Below are positions 22,770 through 33,976 of a stretch of 64,000 nt of DNA, one piece after another. Origin of the DNA: Favolaschia claudopus (lineage: Eukaryota > Basidiomycota > Agaricomycetes > Agaricales > Mycenaceae). Position numbers and translations under genes: made by a program. The first letter of the stretch is position 1, and each line of letters starts with the position of its first letter. The stretch is taken from assembly GCA_037176885.1 (NCBI GenBank), contig JAWWNJ010000008.1:1488001-1552000 (forward strand), in the 5' to 3' direction. The notes under the pieces are model-generated. The model was given only the letters and a program-made list of their open reading frames with translations. It was not told the origin of the DNA and did no database searches.

Positions 22770-23766
22770 TTATGTCATGTTGATCTTCGGTTTCTTTTCT
22801 TCAAGAACGCCTTCGAGTCGAGAAAACGCTCCTGATATCGTCTTATGGCAATTCCGTGCTGGCTCGGACAAGCTCGGAGCGAAGGGCCCCAGTTTGACAT
22901 CTTTTGCAGAGCGATTTCGTAGGCGCATCCCGTCGCTTTGTACATACTCGATCCTCATTACTTCAAAGTCGTCTACAAGCCCAATTCGACACGAAGACTC
23001 CTCTCCTTCCCAGCCTTCGGAGCCGCTGTCCGCTGGAACGAGCAGGTCCCACACGCTGACTTCCGCAAGTATCCGCCGGTGTCTCGCCTTCTCCTTCGTG
23101 CTAAACCGTGACTTGTACTCTCTGGACATGTCCCGACCTAGTCCTGCTGATCGGATGATGCTCCCGGTCGCTTCTTCAGTCAATCGTTTGCGAGCAGGTG
23201 TCTGTGAAGCAGGCCAGGTGCGGTGGCGAAGCGCGAGAGGGTGGAAGATGCAGCTTGAGCTGAGCAGCTGGAGAGCGAAATGAGGGGGCGTCAGGCACCT
23301 CGCAACGTAGCCTCCGGCGGTCGTGCTCGAGTGTTGTTGTCGCGAACTTGCGCGTCGCACCAGGGATGCAGGGACCTTTACCTGTGACGGAGTCGAAAAG
23401 CGTGAACCACGGAATGTCTCTTTTTGGTTCTCTGCTTTCTTGCTCTCGGCTTCTGCGGAAGATGCGATCGCCTGCAGGCTCTTGAAGGGAAGGCAAGTGC
23501 ATGGCGGGCCTGTGCAGCGGAGCTTCTGTGGAGAGTGAGACGGTCCTCCGGACTGTTGGTTTCCCGACGACGGCACACGAGCGTGTCATCCGAGACGACA
23601 TTGCAGAGGCGGGTGTGTGTTTTGACATTCTCAAGCGCAGGCCCTGTGCGAGCGTATGCGATGAGGTCGGAGAGCTGGAAGAAATATGGATGACATTCTG
23701 CTGTGACGGAACCAGAGGCAGAACGGTCGCAGATCTCGTCAAAGCCGCACTCGCTTCCTCTAGCAC
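22770..23766 (-). CDS. Possible hypothetical gene, unknown
   Basis: Two long overlapping leftward frames (23176-23766 and 22770-23576) could be parts of one spliced gene. The proximal part is Ser/Arg-rich with EPKRDIPWFTLFDSVTGK. The distal part, ..KARHRRILAEVSVWDLLVP, ..CRIGLVDDFEVMRIEYVQSD and ..GAFSRLEGVLEEKKPKINMT, looks most protein-like. I could not find a splice that joins the frames in phase. The opposite strand is also fairly open, so this is weak. Confidence 0.3.
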
Positions 23767-24199
23767 CCGTTCATGATGAGCGGTCGCGTCACCCTCGTCG
23801 CTCAGAATGCCTGGCTTCCCGGGGATGTCGCCAAAAGTCGGTGCCTGCCTCGAGCTATACCTACTTCAGTAGCTCAAAGCTCAGTCACCGCATCTCATTT
23901 TATATGTGTTTTCAAGATTGTCGATATTGCTCCATTCCGACTGTACTGACTACCGGTGCTCAATTCTAGTTCCATGGCGTACGCTGGGGAATGAGACTGA
24001 GTATGCGCGAACGTTTGCGTCCTTCTGCTTGTTGAGGCACTCTGTCGTTACACGTATCCGGTGTCTTTATCTTACGCAAAAATTCGGAGAACGCCCGCTT
24101 TCCCTTGCGCCAATTCAGCTCGATGGCAGGCGATGGACTGGGAAACAGATGCGAGAAAGACGAATTCCGCAATGAATATTGTTCTGTCTACTCTTGTGG

Positions 24200-27100
24200 T
24201 CAATGAAATGTGGCGGAGGATTCTTGAATTACACATACTGGAAAGGTCATCGACACAGTCAGTGACGGTGCTCGGGGTGGTTTATACTTCGCGCCTGTTT
24301 CTGTAGGGGAAGCAAGGCTTCCTTCCAGTTCAGTCGCGCGAGCCCGCTTGTCAGTCTGCATTATCTCGACGATTTCACCAGCCCTGGGTCGCGCACTCGG
24401 TTCATGTGCCCAACACGTCTCAATGAGCGCCCACATGTGCGTCGAAATTCTCTGCAGACGGGAAGGTCTTCTCTTTTGGATTGTGACGGCTAAGAGAACT
24501 GCAGATTCTTGCTTGAGCTCAGAGAAAGGAGCTGCATCACTGTACAGCTGTTCTTTGCTCGGTATGTACGGGTTGAAACCGGTTGTTTACGCACCTCATA
24601 GCAGACACAGGCGAAGGCGTAGACATCCGTTGCAGGTGTTCCAATGATTTTCGGTGAATGCAGCGAGTCCGGACTTAATAGCTCAGGCGCTTGCCACCGC
24701 GTACTGCCGGCACGGGCTGAACTATACGCCGTCGTGTCAGCCCAGGAAGCTAGCCCGAAATCTGCCAAGCGTGCATGGCCGCTCTCGTCGATCAGAACGT
24801 TGCCTATTGTAATTCAAATTCATTCGTGTAATGGTCGCGAGAGTGAAAAGTCCACGCACTGCCTCGGAGGTCTCCGTGAATAACAGACTTGCTGTGAAGA
24901 TATTGTAGACCTTGAGCGATTTCGAGGAGCTTGGGGGTTTGAGACAGTCAGAAAACACCAGTGCTCGACACTATTAGAGACTCACAAGAGCTTCGACCTT
25001 TTCCGACGACTGGCAGCCTTTGAGATGGTTCGCAACTGTGCCATTCGGCATCCACGGGCAAACCATAGCCATCGAAAAAATACTGTCCAGCCCTTCTCTC
25101 GAATCGTTGGTATGATACAGACCGATGAAAGGCACCACGGAAGGGTGATCGAGTGTTTTCCACAGCAAGGCTTCCTGGCATAACTTCTGCGAAGGCTTTG
25201 TAATGAGCATGTGTGTTTAGAGCTTTCAAATACGACTAACCACCCACTGCCGCCGTCTTTGTTGCTCCGTGTCAGTTAAATAGAGTCGCAGCTGTTTCAG
25301 AGCAACAGGTCTTGACTTGTATACGGCCTTGTATATGTCTGCGAATCCGCCTGCTGCAAAGGGATGCGGGCTCCTTTGCTCCACATCGTGTATGGAGAGG
25401 GATGACGGAAATCGTTTGTACGAATAACAAAGCTTCACAACCAGCCGATGAAGCGTGGTGTCAGGTGTACCGGCGGTTTCGTTGCGTATATTATCAAGGA
25501 CCTGTATACTGTGTCAGTGAGGCTGTACATATCCGAAAAACAAATTGCACATCTTGAGCAAGGTCGAGGATGGAATTGACGTCCTGGGTGGGTTGACGGG
25601 CGGCAGCTAAGATTGCCTCTTGACATGAAATGAGGCGACGCTTTAAATTTCGCCTATCGTTGTCCAGGGCTGCGATAATTTTCGGGTCATCGTCCGCAGA
25701 TAATTTTGTAGCGATCTGAAAATCATGAACGGTGTGACCGAGATATCGGGGGCTGGAGTGTGGTATGGCTCACCTCCAACAAATGCCCTTGGTATTGTAA
25801 AGCTGAGAGCAAAGGAGTGAAACTGGGGGCCGATAACGAGGCTTCGACTGGGATGCAGCACTTGAGCAATTCTTCTTGAATTCTGGGACAATTCTCTTCA
25901 GGCGGAAGGATCATTTCAATATCTGACATTGTACTCACTGTCGGCGATCTTGTGCCTTGGCTTCTTCCCAGAGCGCCTTAATAAGATTCTGTCAAGCACG
26001 GTATCAGCGCGTGCAATGTATTTACCACCGTACGTTGTCACCTTGTACAGCTAGGGCATGAGGTCAGCATAACGATCCAATTCTGTATTGGCGACATAAG
26101 GCGACATACCGAATATTTGCTTTCGTCTGTCAATTCCAATTCGGGTGCACTTGCTTGCATTCCGCCCTTGGGCTTCGCTTCATTGGGGCTAGTCGGAAAA
26201 GGGACAGTAGAAGTAGCCGCGTCAAGAGACGGCGCGCATTTAGAAGATCTTCTACGGCGACGACGAGGAATATAGACAGCCAAGCGAGGCTTGTGATCAG
26301 CCGTCGAATCACCATGAATACCGGTGCCGGCGTTGACGACGGCTGGCATCCTGAGGGATGCATCGTCGATGGAGCAGCCGGGGATGAATTCAGGTGGAGG
26401 CACATTCAGAAGTGTAGAGGAAGCTGAGGCAGCGGAGTCGGATTTCTCGGGCCATTTCCCCTTTGATTTATTGCGAGCGAATGAGTTCCTCCGTTTCGCA
26501 GAGCCTTTTGGAGCCTGTCCCGACGTTCTGGGAATCGATCAGCTTCAGCGTCTTAATCAATATCGGGACTGACTCTGGAGCTGCGGGCTGCTTGGTTTTG
26601 GAGGAAGAAGCGACGGCGTCATTCACGAAGGATGAATTCCTACGGGCGAACAAGTTGACAAACGACCTAAAGGGCTCTGTCGAAGGCCGTAAAGAAGCGG
26701 AAACATCTGGTGGTGGGGAAGGAGTGGACTGAGAAGTCGCGGCCTTGACCGCGTCCGTATCTCGTTTCCCTTGCTTTGAGAACGATGGGAACCTGACCGA
26801 GCTCTTCGCGTTTGCCGTTGCGGAGGGACTCGACTGGGAAGCCATAGCTTCGTCCGCATCCGCATCTCGTTTCGCTTGCTTTGAAAACGACGGGAACCTG
26901 CCAGCGAACGAGCGCTTCTTCGATCGTTTGGCCGGGTTATCGTTGGCATTGGGAGGAGATGAAGAGGGTTGCACGCTAGCAGATGGCTGAGTAGAAGTCA
27001 ATGAAAGTTTCCGCTTTCGCGCAAATGAGAAGGCGCGGGGTCGACTGGAACCTTCCGGCGCTTTGGCGGGGGAAGGTGAGGATTGCAGGGTCTGGTTTTG

Positions 27101-27599
27101 ATAGATGCGAGTCAGCTACTTCATAATCAAGGGGCATTTCACGACGTACTGTGGACTTGTTCTGTTTTGGTAGATATACTGGTAGCTGATTCCCGGCGGA
27201 TGAGGCCTTGGGCTCGGTGTGCTGGTGGCCTCGGTTTTGTGAGCTTTTTGCCGTTCCCGCACGCACACCACCCTTCGGCCAAGGTTGTTTCTTCCCCCCG
27301 GATGACGAGGGCGATCCTACCAACGAAGTAGTCGACTTCATTGCTGCGTGTAGAGCGCCAGGCATGTTCACTCCTTCAGTCGAGTTTTTTCTGTCTCTTG
27401 CAACGTTGACGTGCACAGACTTCACGGGAACCTGGCCAAAACAGGTAGCCGTCGATTTACACGCCCTGAATTGACGGTCAATCATATGCATGAAGGTGCA
27501 GTATTAAACCTGACCCTGGACTAGTATCGCTGGGGGCAGTGAAACTCTTTCTCCTGAAGTTACGGAAAGACCATTTACGGAGTCGGTGTTGGTTTCCAT
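24200..27599 (-). CDS. Tyrosine-kinase-like (TKL) protein kinase with long disordered N-terminus
   Basis: Protein kinase of the TKL class expanded in mushroom-forming fungi; about 900 aa in a dozen exons. ATG at 27597-27599 (METNTDSVNGLSVTSG..). Residues up to about 560 are Ser/Pro/Lys-rich and contain an imperfect repeat: RFPSFSKQAKRDADADEAMA and RFPSFSKQGKRDTDAVKAAT. Next a helical region (LIKALWEEAKAQDRRQ-ELLKCC.., ..LKRRLISCQEAILAAARQPT). The kinase domain follows: Gly loop FAAGGFADIYKA, VALKQL with the ATP-binding Lys, VCPWMPNGTVANHL hinge region, catalytic loop HGDLRGSN (HGD in place of HRD), ADFGLASW (DFG), WQAPELL (APE) and CWAHEPSARPRAGEI. The catalytic Asp, Asn, Lys and DFG are all present, so probably active. 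The end at 24200 is provisional because a donor-like GTATGT lies just before it. Confidence 0.8.
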
Positions 27600-27710
27600 C
27601 ATTCGTTTGCTCTACAGGAGTTCTCTGCATGAGCAAACCGTCCTGCCAGTGAGCACTGATTCAGTGAGAGTCGGGAGCAAGCGCGCACATATATAAAATC
27701 ACCTTAGTCT

Positions 27711-30644
27711 GGGGGAGTGATATATCAACCTCCTGTCAGCGAGAGTTAATGGTGATATATCCTGGCCTCTCGTCGACAGTCGATTTTGATATATCGACTC
27801 ACCCTCGGCTTTGAGGCTGTATATGTAGAATAGTCCGAACGCTGAGATGGGATGCTGATGTGGGGAAGATGGTTGCTATGAGGGGCAAATCCGCATTCGG
27901 ACGGCGTCGATCAGGGCTTCTCGACGTCGTGATCAACGACAATGGAGCGCTGTCGACGTCGTCGGCAACGACGTTGCGGAAAAAAATCGAAAAAAATCGA
28001 ATTAAATTACGATAAATTCTGGACATGTGCGGGGAGCATGATGTAACACGAGCCTTCAATATATGGCGTGAGCGCGGTAAGGGTACATTGAAAATAGAAG
28101 AATACGAAAAATAAAAATGGACCGGCACAGCAGCGCGGTGATTCTAGCGGCGCGTGCACTGAGGAGCTGATATACTTCGTATTATGGAGTCTCGCACGGC
28201 GGGAAGGCCGTGAACGCTGTTGGCATGACGTGGAAGCGCCGTGCCGCTTCCCGAGAAGAAAGAGAAGATGGCGCATGGTTGATGAAGCGTCGATGGTGGC
28301 TAACTCATCGAATTCGGGGACAGAAGCATGTACTGCACTCGTTAGAAAAGGATCGAGCAAGAAATGAAGTGGGGAGACATTACGGCTGCAATATACAGGT
28401 CGCGCGGCCGCCTGTCCCGGTCCGCCAGCAACTCCACTCGACGATCTATATCCGATGCTGTGTAGCGGATATAAGTAAACCAAGGGTGACCACTGTTGGA
28501 TTGCAGACGCACCGAAGAATTGGGATATTGATATTTTAGAGAAATCACGAACGGGTGGTTCAGAGCGCAGTTGAGCATCCAGAGCCTATAATAGCATTCA
28601 TGAAGTGAGGATAAGATCTAGTAGCGGGAGATTTGTGGAAATTGACGAGTTTCAGTGCATAGACGGAGCGAGGAGACTGGGTGTCGACTCCAAGATATAG
28701 CAGCCATTAACCGAAATTTGACCGGGCGGGAACAGCCAGAAATGAGTAACATGTTGCCTGGAGCATGTTATAATCGATTGACACTGTAAAACGCGGCTGA
28801 GAACATCGAGCAGGCTGTTTCGACACGGAAGATGGTGGACGTGGAGGAAAAGTGTGTCACGGATGTCACGCCGGGTCACTGTCCCGGTATTGCCGAATTG
28901 GCGTCACTGTCAGCGAAATCGTGTTCGGGTACGAGGCGTAAACGGGTCGGAAGGATTCTGAGTAGGCAGAACATATGTATGTAGCATGCCAATGTACTTG
29001 AAACATTTTGGGGCCGGAACTCACTTCTCTGCGAAGCAAAACGAGCAAAAAGTGGTTGAACAGCGCTTAATTGGGCGCTTAATGGCGTCACTGTCGGAGA
29101 AAATGGTGTCGATATAGCTCATTTCCCGGGTATCCGGTGCGATGTGGTGGTAATTAGGCTCTCAGTGCCTATCCAATTCAGAATATGTCCTTAGCTTGGA
29201 AGGCGAGGGGCAGAACAAAATATTTGAGCGAAAAGATGTGGCGCTGCGAACTTGGTGTTGAGCTTGCACTGAGAACTAAGGTGCAATCGACGCACATTTG
29301 TGCAACTTCCTGGATTTTCTTTTCTGCTTGAAATTCATCAAAAATTTTGACATGGGTTCAACTGAACACCTTCTGAGACTACACCTCACTCTTTGAATAC
29401 TCGGTACACGCTTCAATGCGTCGAATCTGCATGGTTTTCTGTGCAAACCCAAATAAGCGCCCGTTAAGCGCTCACTCGGAGACCTCGGTCTTGTTCGGGA
29501 GCTCCGCGCCGGAAGGTCGAGAGCGATCTGGACCCATCAGCAGCGAATCGGCGGCCTGCCGTCGGGGCCCATCATCCGCAAACGGTTACGTGTTGTTGTT
29601 TTGAATTTTCTCATCGTTTTCCGTCCATTTTGTCGAGGTAGAGGCTGAGCGCTGAGCTTCTTGGGGGTTGAGGCTATATGCTCCACCAAATCATTCAATG
29701 TTTCGAATTTATTAAGACGGTAATGAATAACAGCACAGATGAAGAATTTATGAACAGGAAGAATATCCGTCACTTGTCAGAACGAATTAAATACCGGCAC
29801 AGTCACAGCAGTTGAAGGGTGAGGAGGTAGACGGGAGAATGGGTATGTTTGGGGTCATTGCAGATCTTGACAGGTAAAACGAACCGCCGAGAATGAGGAC
29901 AAATGTAGCGAGTACCATCTTTTTGGATATAAAGGCGCTTTGGAATGGAATAGAGTCTCTCAAGTACTGCATAGCTGGCGCTGAATACCAATGCTAGAGA
30001 CCCAGAGCACGCACAAGGCCGGGGGCGCAACCAGAAGCCATTCCGAATTGATTCCGAAGGAAACTAAAGAGGCACACAAGTGAAGCTCGAGGATGAATAG
30101 AAGGTTGGGAGAGATATTCCCAACACGGGTAGAGAAAGGCGATGCCGAATAGCGAAAGAATGGAGAACTGAGGGCAGCTTTTATGCCCAAACCCGGTCCA
30201 GATCTGTGCCACCCAAGCTTTCAGATATGAAGGTCTACGGTGTATTCGAGTCCGAAGGGGGTAGTATGAGATGCGGGGCGGTGTTTCCAATAGCAAAGCC
30301 AGTGATTTGGCCCAGACAGAAGTACCGGAGCGCTGGGGAAAGGAGCGAGAACGGGGGTGGAGGAAGAGTGATGGAGGGCGGTGCGATTTCAATACGCGCA
30401 AACATCGATGTGATGTTTGATCGCACGGCAGCAATGGATGCGCGCAGCGCGCGCACCGGAATCCCGCCCGACAGGAAGGGCGGATACGCGCAATCGGCGG
30501 GCATCAATTCCCGCGATTGATGGTTGACAAGTACTGATCAGCCTCGCTTCAACGGTATTGATGGGATGGTCCTAACTGTCGTCCAGAGGCCAGGATATAT
30601 CAAATTTAACTCTCGTTGAAAGTCATTTGATATATCAAATCCCC
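27711..30644. repeat. 2.9-kb region bounded by inverted ~70-bp blocks (possible TIR element)
   Basis: The left block (27711-27780) and the reverse complement of the right block (30575-30644) align over about 70 bp at roughly 75 %: both start GGGGa-TGATATATCAA, share CGAGAGTTAA in the middle, and end GATATATCCTGGCCTCT and GACAGT. Each block carries two palindromic TGATATATCA-like motifs, and a third lies at 27789. I find no target-site duplication, so a DNA transposon is not proven. Two divergent copies of one promoter module in inverted orientation is the alternative, since TATA-like strings lie just outside each block (27690, 30664). Inside, 27830-29950 has no supported gene. Confidence 0.5.
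29960..30507 (-). CDS. Possible small membrane-protein ORF inside the inverted-block region
   Basis: Reading leftward from ATG 30507: MMPADCAYPPFLSGGIPVRA.., ..RYFCLGQITGFAIGNTAP. After a short GT-AG intron (about 30192-30232) follow ..LGIKAALSSPFFRYSASPFS, ISPNLLFILELHLCASLVSF and WLLVAPPALCVLWVSSIGI, with a stop at 29960. Two hydrophobic segments are plausible helices. I recognise no family. It may be a gene carried by the surrounding element or a chance frame. Confidence 0.35.
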
Positions 30645-30802
30645 AGATACGCCTGATAAAATGGCGCAAGGCGATATAAAGAGGCGCCGCAAGACACAGC
30701 TGCAGCGTTCTCGAAGTCGAAATAGAAAGTTTTGGAGCAACGGTGAGTCAGGTGCAGAGTCGCTGTGAATCCGGTTTCGGCGGTTGAGCGAGATTAAGGA
30801 TA

Positions 30803-31367
30803 CAGTAGCAAACCGGGAAGCGAAACATGACGTAGAAGCGAAACACTCGCGATTTGAAAGGTTCAAGGGCTCAGACAGAGCCAATTTTTTTCAGGAATAC
30901 TTATCTTAATCAGTATGTTCTAGTAGCAAAAGCAATCACACTGAAAGCTTTCTCAGCGGTCGCAAAACCCTGATTTGTTTGGGCTTTATTTGCACGCTAG
31001 AGGTGGTCAGAAAACTTCGCTTATAATGCATATATTTCCGGGCAGCACCATCCAGGTATAGTATAGAAATTCAATTTGAGTACCTTTAACCAATTTAGAG
31101 TGGTTGTATGGCCCACTTCGAGCAAAAATAGCGCGTTTCATTGTGTTTTGAAGTGTTTCGCTTTCACGTTATTTGGCAATATTTGACTGTTCCCAAAGAT
31201 TGCACTCGTTCTCAGCGAAAACTGATCCAATCCATTCAGTTCTTTGCTTCAGCTTGTAGCGAGGATGCAACTCTATACATCTACGAAAAGCCCTGTCCAA
31301 TTTGATGGCTATATTCACCCACAATCTGCCGGGAATGCTAATCGTTTCGCTTCCCGGTTTGCTACTG
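30803..31367. mobile_element. 565-bp MITE with perfect 24-bp TIRs and TA target
   Basis: The left end reads CAGTAGCAAACCGGGAAGCG (30803 on). The right end at 31344-31367 is its exact reverse complement over 24 bp. TA flanks both sides (30801-30802 and 31368-31369). A subterminal AAGCGAAACACT near 30837 is repeated inverted as AGTGTTTCGCTT near 31152. There is no coding sequence. The TA target points to a Tc1/mariner-type helper. The TIR differs from that of the MITE at 2497-3010, so this is a second family. Confidence 0.85.
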
Positions 31368-31802
31368 TATTAAAAGGTCAAAGCGGTGGTTAGGCCGTTA
31401 CAGTGCCCAACACGACCTGTTTGTGACCTTGTTCCTATTCGGATATTCAGAATCCTTACCGCTTCTATTGCGTGCTAGATAGACAGTTCACCTCACGGCT
31501 CGGGAAGGTGGAACGAGCGCCACTGGCAATTCTGATCCATTTAATTCCTTTCACTGGCAGAGACTGGCAGTAGTGACTGTAGTAGCTGCTTCGACTCTCA
31601 GCGCATCTAGCTAAGTAGAAGAAAAGCACCTTAACAAGTTTAACGAAAACTCACCATGCAGATATGTTGCGCTTGGTTGAGGAAGAGCGACGGGAGGCGG
31701 CGATCACATCAGAAATCAGCGAAATGTTCACACAGTGACCGCCTCAGTCTTCCTTGCTCTTTCCCTAACCCTTCACTTTGTATACCTGCCTCGGTCGGCA
31801 AC

Positions 31803-32586
31803 ATGACTACTGTAGAGATTCAAATAATTGTCTATGGCTCCTGCTCCCGCGATCCCGAGAACGACGACCGATACGGCGCCGACCAACGGCGGGTGGAGAT
31901 CCTCCTGAATCCCATTCTCCCTGCAGACGCAACAACGATGCCAAAGAAGCATAAATGGCTCCAGGAATATCTGCGGAATCTTCCTCCTGATATGAAGCAC
32001 AATCGGAACTGGCGCTGTGAATTTTGCAGTGAGAGACAGTCAGCCAATGCGACGAGGCGTACATCTTATTGCATCTTGCTAGAGGTCCATGCTCGAGAGA
32101 CGGTCTGGATGAACTCGTCTTGGATGCATTTAACTCCTCCCCGTGCATTGTCTTATGTGTGTTCACTTCTTCGCTGCTTTCGTCTTTGTTTCCGAGTCTT
32201 TCATCTTACTTACCTTCGTAGGTCCACCATGTCTGTAATGCAGCCGTCGGTCTCTGTGCCGAAAATGTGCGTGCGATTGACGCAGAAATGGCTAGAATGA
32301 ACAATCTCCCACCTACTTTTTCCATCCCTGCAAGAGACCTTGACATCACGTTCCCAATGTCAGCCTCCTGCGCTGTTTGCCACGACGAAAGTGAGAAGTC
32401 GCGCAAACACCTCAAGCAGTGCGCAAAGTGCGAACTTACTCGCTACTGCAGGTTGGAGAGACTTCCTTCCTTCGCCTAATAGCTGCTGACGATCAGCGTC
32501 GCAGTGTCGATTGTCAACGCGAGGACTGGAGTCGACATAAGATCTGCTGCAAGTCTTTGAAGGAAGTGAAGTGGCATTGGACGTAG
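31803..32586 (+). CDS. Small MYND-type zinc finger protein
   Basis: About 190 aa in four exons. ATG 31803 gives MTTVEIQIIVYGSC. Splices at 32029/32080, 32157/32220 and 32452/32505 (approximate) link NRNWRCEFC to ARETVWMNSSWMHLTPPRA, to CNAAVGLCAENVRAIDAEMA and to the C-terminal MYND finger. The finger reads CAVCHDESEKSRKHLKQCAK, then C, RYCSVDCQREDWSRHKICC. All zinc ligands of the C-x2-C..C-x2-C..C-x3-C..H-x3-C pattern are visible. MYND fingers bind proline-rich partner peptides. Here the finger ends the protein and no SET or other catalytic domain is attached. Stop at 32584-32586. Confidence 0.8.
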
Positions 32587-33453
32587 AGAAGAAGTGCTAT
32601 CTTCAAATATGTGAAAACCTTCAAGTTTCAGCTGTCGCATGTGTATTATCTTTATTCTATTCTATTCGGACTTCGGACAATCTCATCGATTTTGCTTCAA
32701 ATTGGCTTGAATTTTTTGATCGAAACTATTGAACGTTCAAAGCACGTACAGCTCACAAGGATTCAATCCTCCACCAAGAACTGTGTCTGCGGATGAAGGA
32801 GAGGAACCGTCTTCTAATGTGAGCTGCTTCTGCACTGGATGGACCATCCTTGTCTGACACTCCCTCTTTGCGTGCCACGAAAGATACGGTCCTTGACGAC
32901 TTGGCCGAATTCGCGTTCCCTTTTTGGATCGTCATGATGTTCCTGAAGCTCGACTCACCGTCGTATAACGCCCTTGACACTGCGTTCGTCGTTCTTCTTG
33001 TCTTACTTCTTACGACTGACAATAGTGGATCTTCAGATGTGCATGGTGGCATCCACTGCCCATCCTGTGCCATCGGCTCTGCGGATTCAGTGGCTGCTGG
33101 ATTGACTGCCCGTGTAGCCCGCCTCGAGGACTTGATCTTCGGAGCTGCATATCAGCGCGCAATGAGATCAATCTGGCTGTCTGTGTATCTTTGATCTCAC
33201 CATGATGATAGCTCATAATTCGACAGCTATTTGAAGTGCTGCCGTCGACGGGACCTGCGACGCAGCAGTACGACGAAGCAAGGCCGCAGTAGGAAAAGGT
33301 ATGCCTTTGTCGACGGGGAAGAACAGCCCTCAGCCGTTCGCTTTCTCGAGTTATGAGTGCATCGCAGACGACCTCGTGGGGCGTTTTCGTTCGATGGAGG
33401 CGCGCGCTCCCCGTGTACCCTTGATGTTTACAATACTGTTCTACACCACATTC
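32587..33453. other. Intergenic, weak ORFs on both strands
   Basis: A rightward frame (32850-33194, with a hydrophobic FWIVMMFLKL..VVLLVLLLT stretch) and a leftward frame (32753-33073) overlap. Neither has recognisable content or splices to a neighbour. No gene is called. Confidence 0.35.
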
Positions 33454-33521
33454 TGTGAGTGTGTTCTCTCAAAAAGCATTCGAAGTGAGAGATTCACGCC
33501 AAGGATAGCAGACTGGAAGTG

Positions 33522-33942
33522 TGTTAAGGATTGGGCCAGTCCTCAAGAGTCCGTTTGAAATCCGTTGGCGGCAAATCCCGAGCCGAGGTAAGTAGCGCGA
33601 AGCTTTACTTAATCGGCGAGTACCGAAGCGATCCAGTAGCGCGGAGCTTTACTGGATGCTTGAAGAGGGAAGCAGATAGCTTAGTTTGGAGTGCGCAGCA
33701 CACAAGTGGGTTGAATGTAGATGAAAGATAATATTCAAGTGCTTCGAGTAAGGCTTTTATACATTTTAGGTATGTGAGACGTAGCGGGATGAAGTCGATA
33801 ATGATGTCAAGTCTAGGAACAAGGAGAATGGAGAGAGGGAAAGAGAAATGGAGAGTGGAATGTAATGTACAAGGTTAGATGGAAATAGGAACAAGGTGAG
33901 ACTTACGATCGTGGATTCCTCGTTTATCTGTAATCCATGACA
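33522..33942 (-). repeat. 3' LTR of the gag-only element
   Basis: 421 bp, starting TGTTAAGGATTGGG and ending ATCCATGACA on the plus strand; appears identical to 36413-36833. Confidence 0.95.
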
Positions 33943-33976
33943 TATCCCCCCCAGTCCACGATTGTGAGGAGCGAAT

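Noticed and set aside
25723..25938. Separate start of the kinase gene at MSDIEM (25929)
   Set aside because: Splicing across 25937-25868 keeps an upstream exon (ALWEEAKAQDRRQ) in frame with ELLKCCIPVEA, so this ATG lies inside an intron.
27711..30644. Long terminal repeats of a retrotransposon
   Set aside because: The matching blocks are inverted, not direct, and short (about 70 bp), with no gag or polymerase between.
32850..33194. Membrane-protein gene downstream of the MYND gene
   Set aside because: The hydrophobic stretch overlaps an equally open leftward frame, has no splice partners and no family resemblance.
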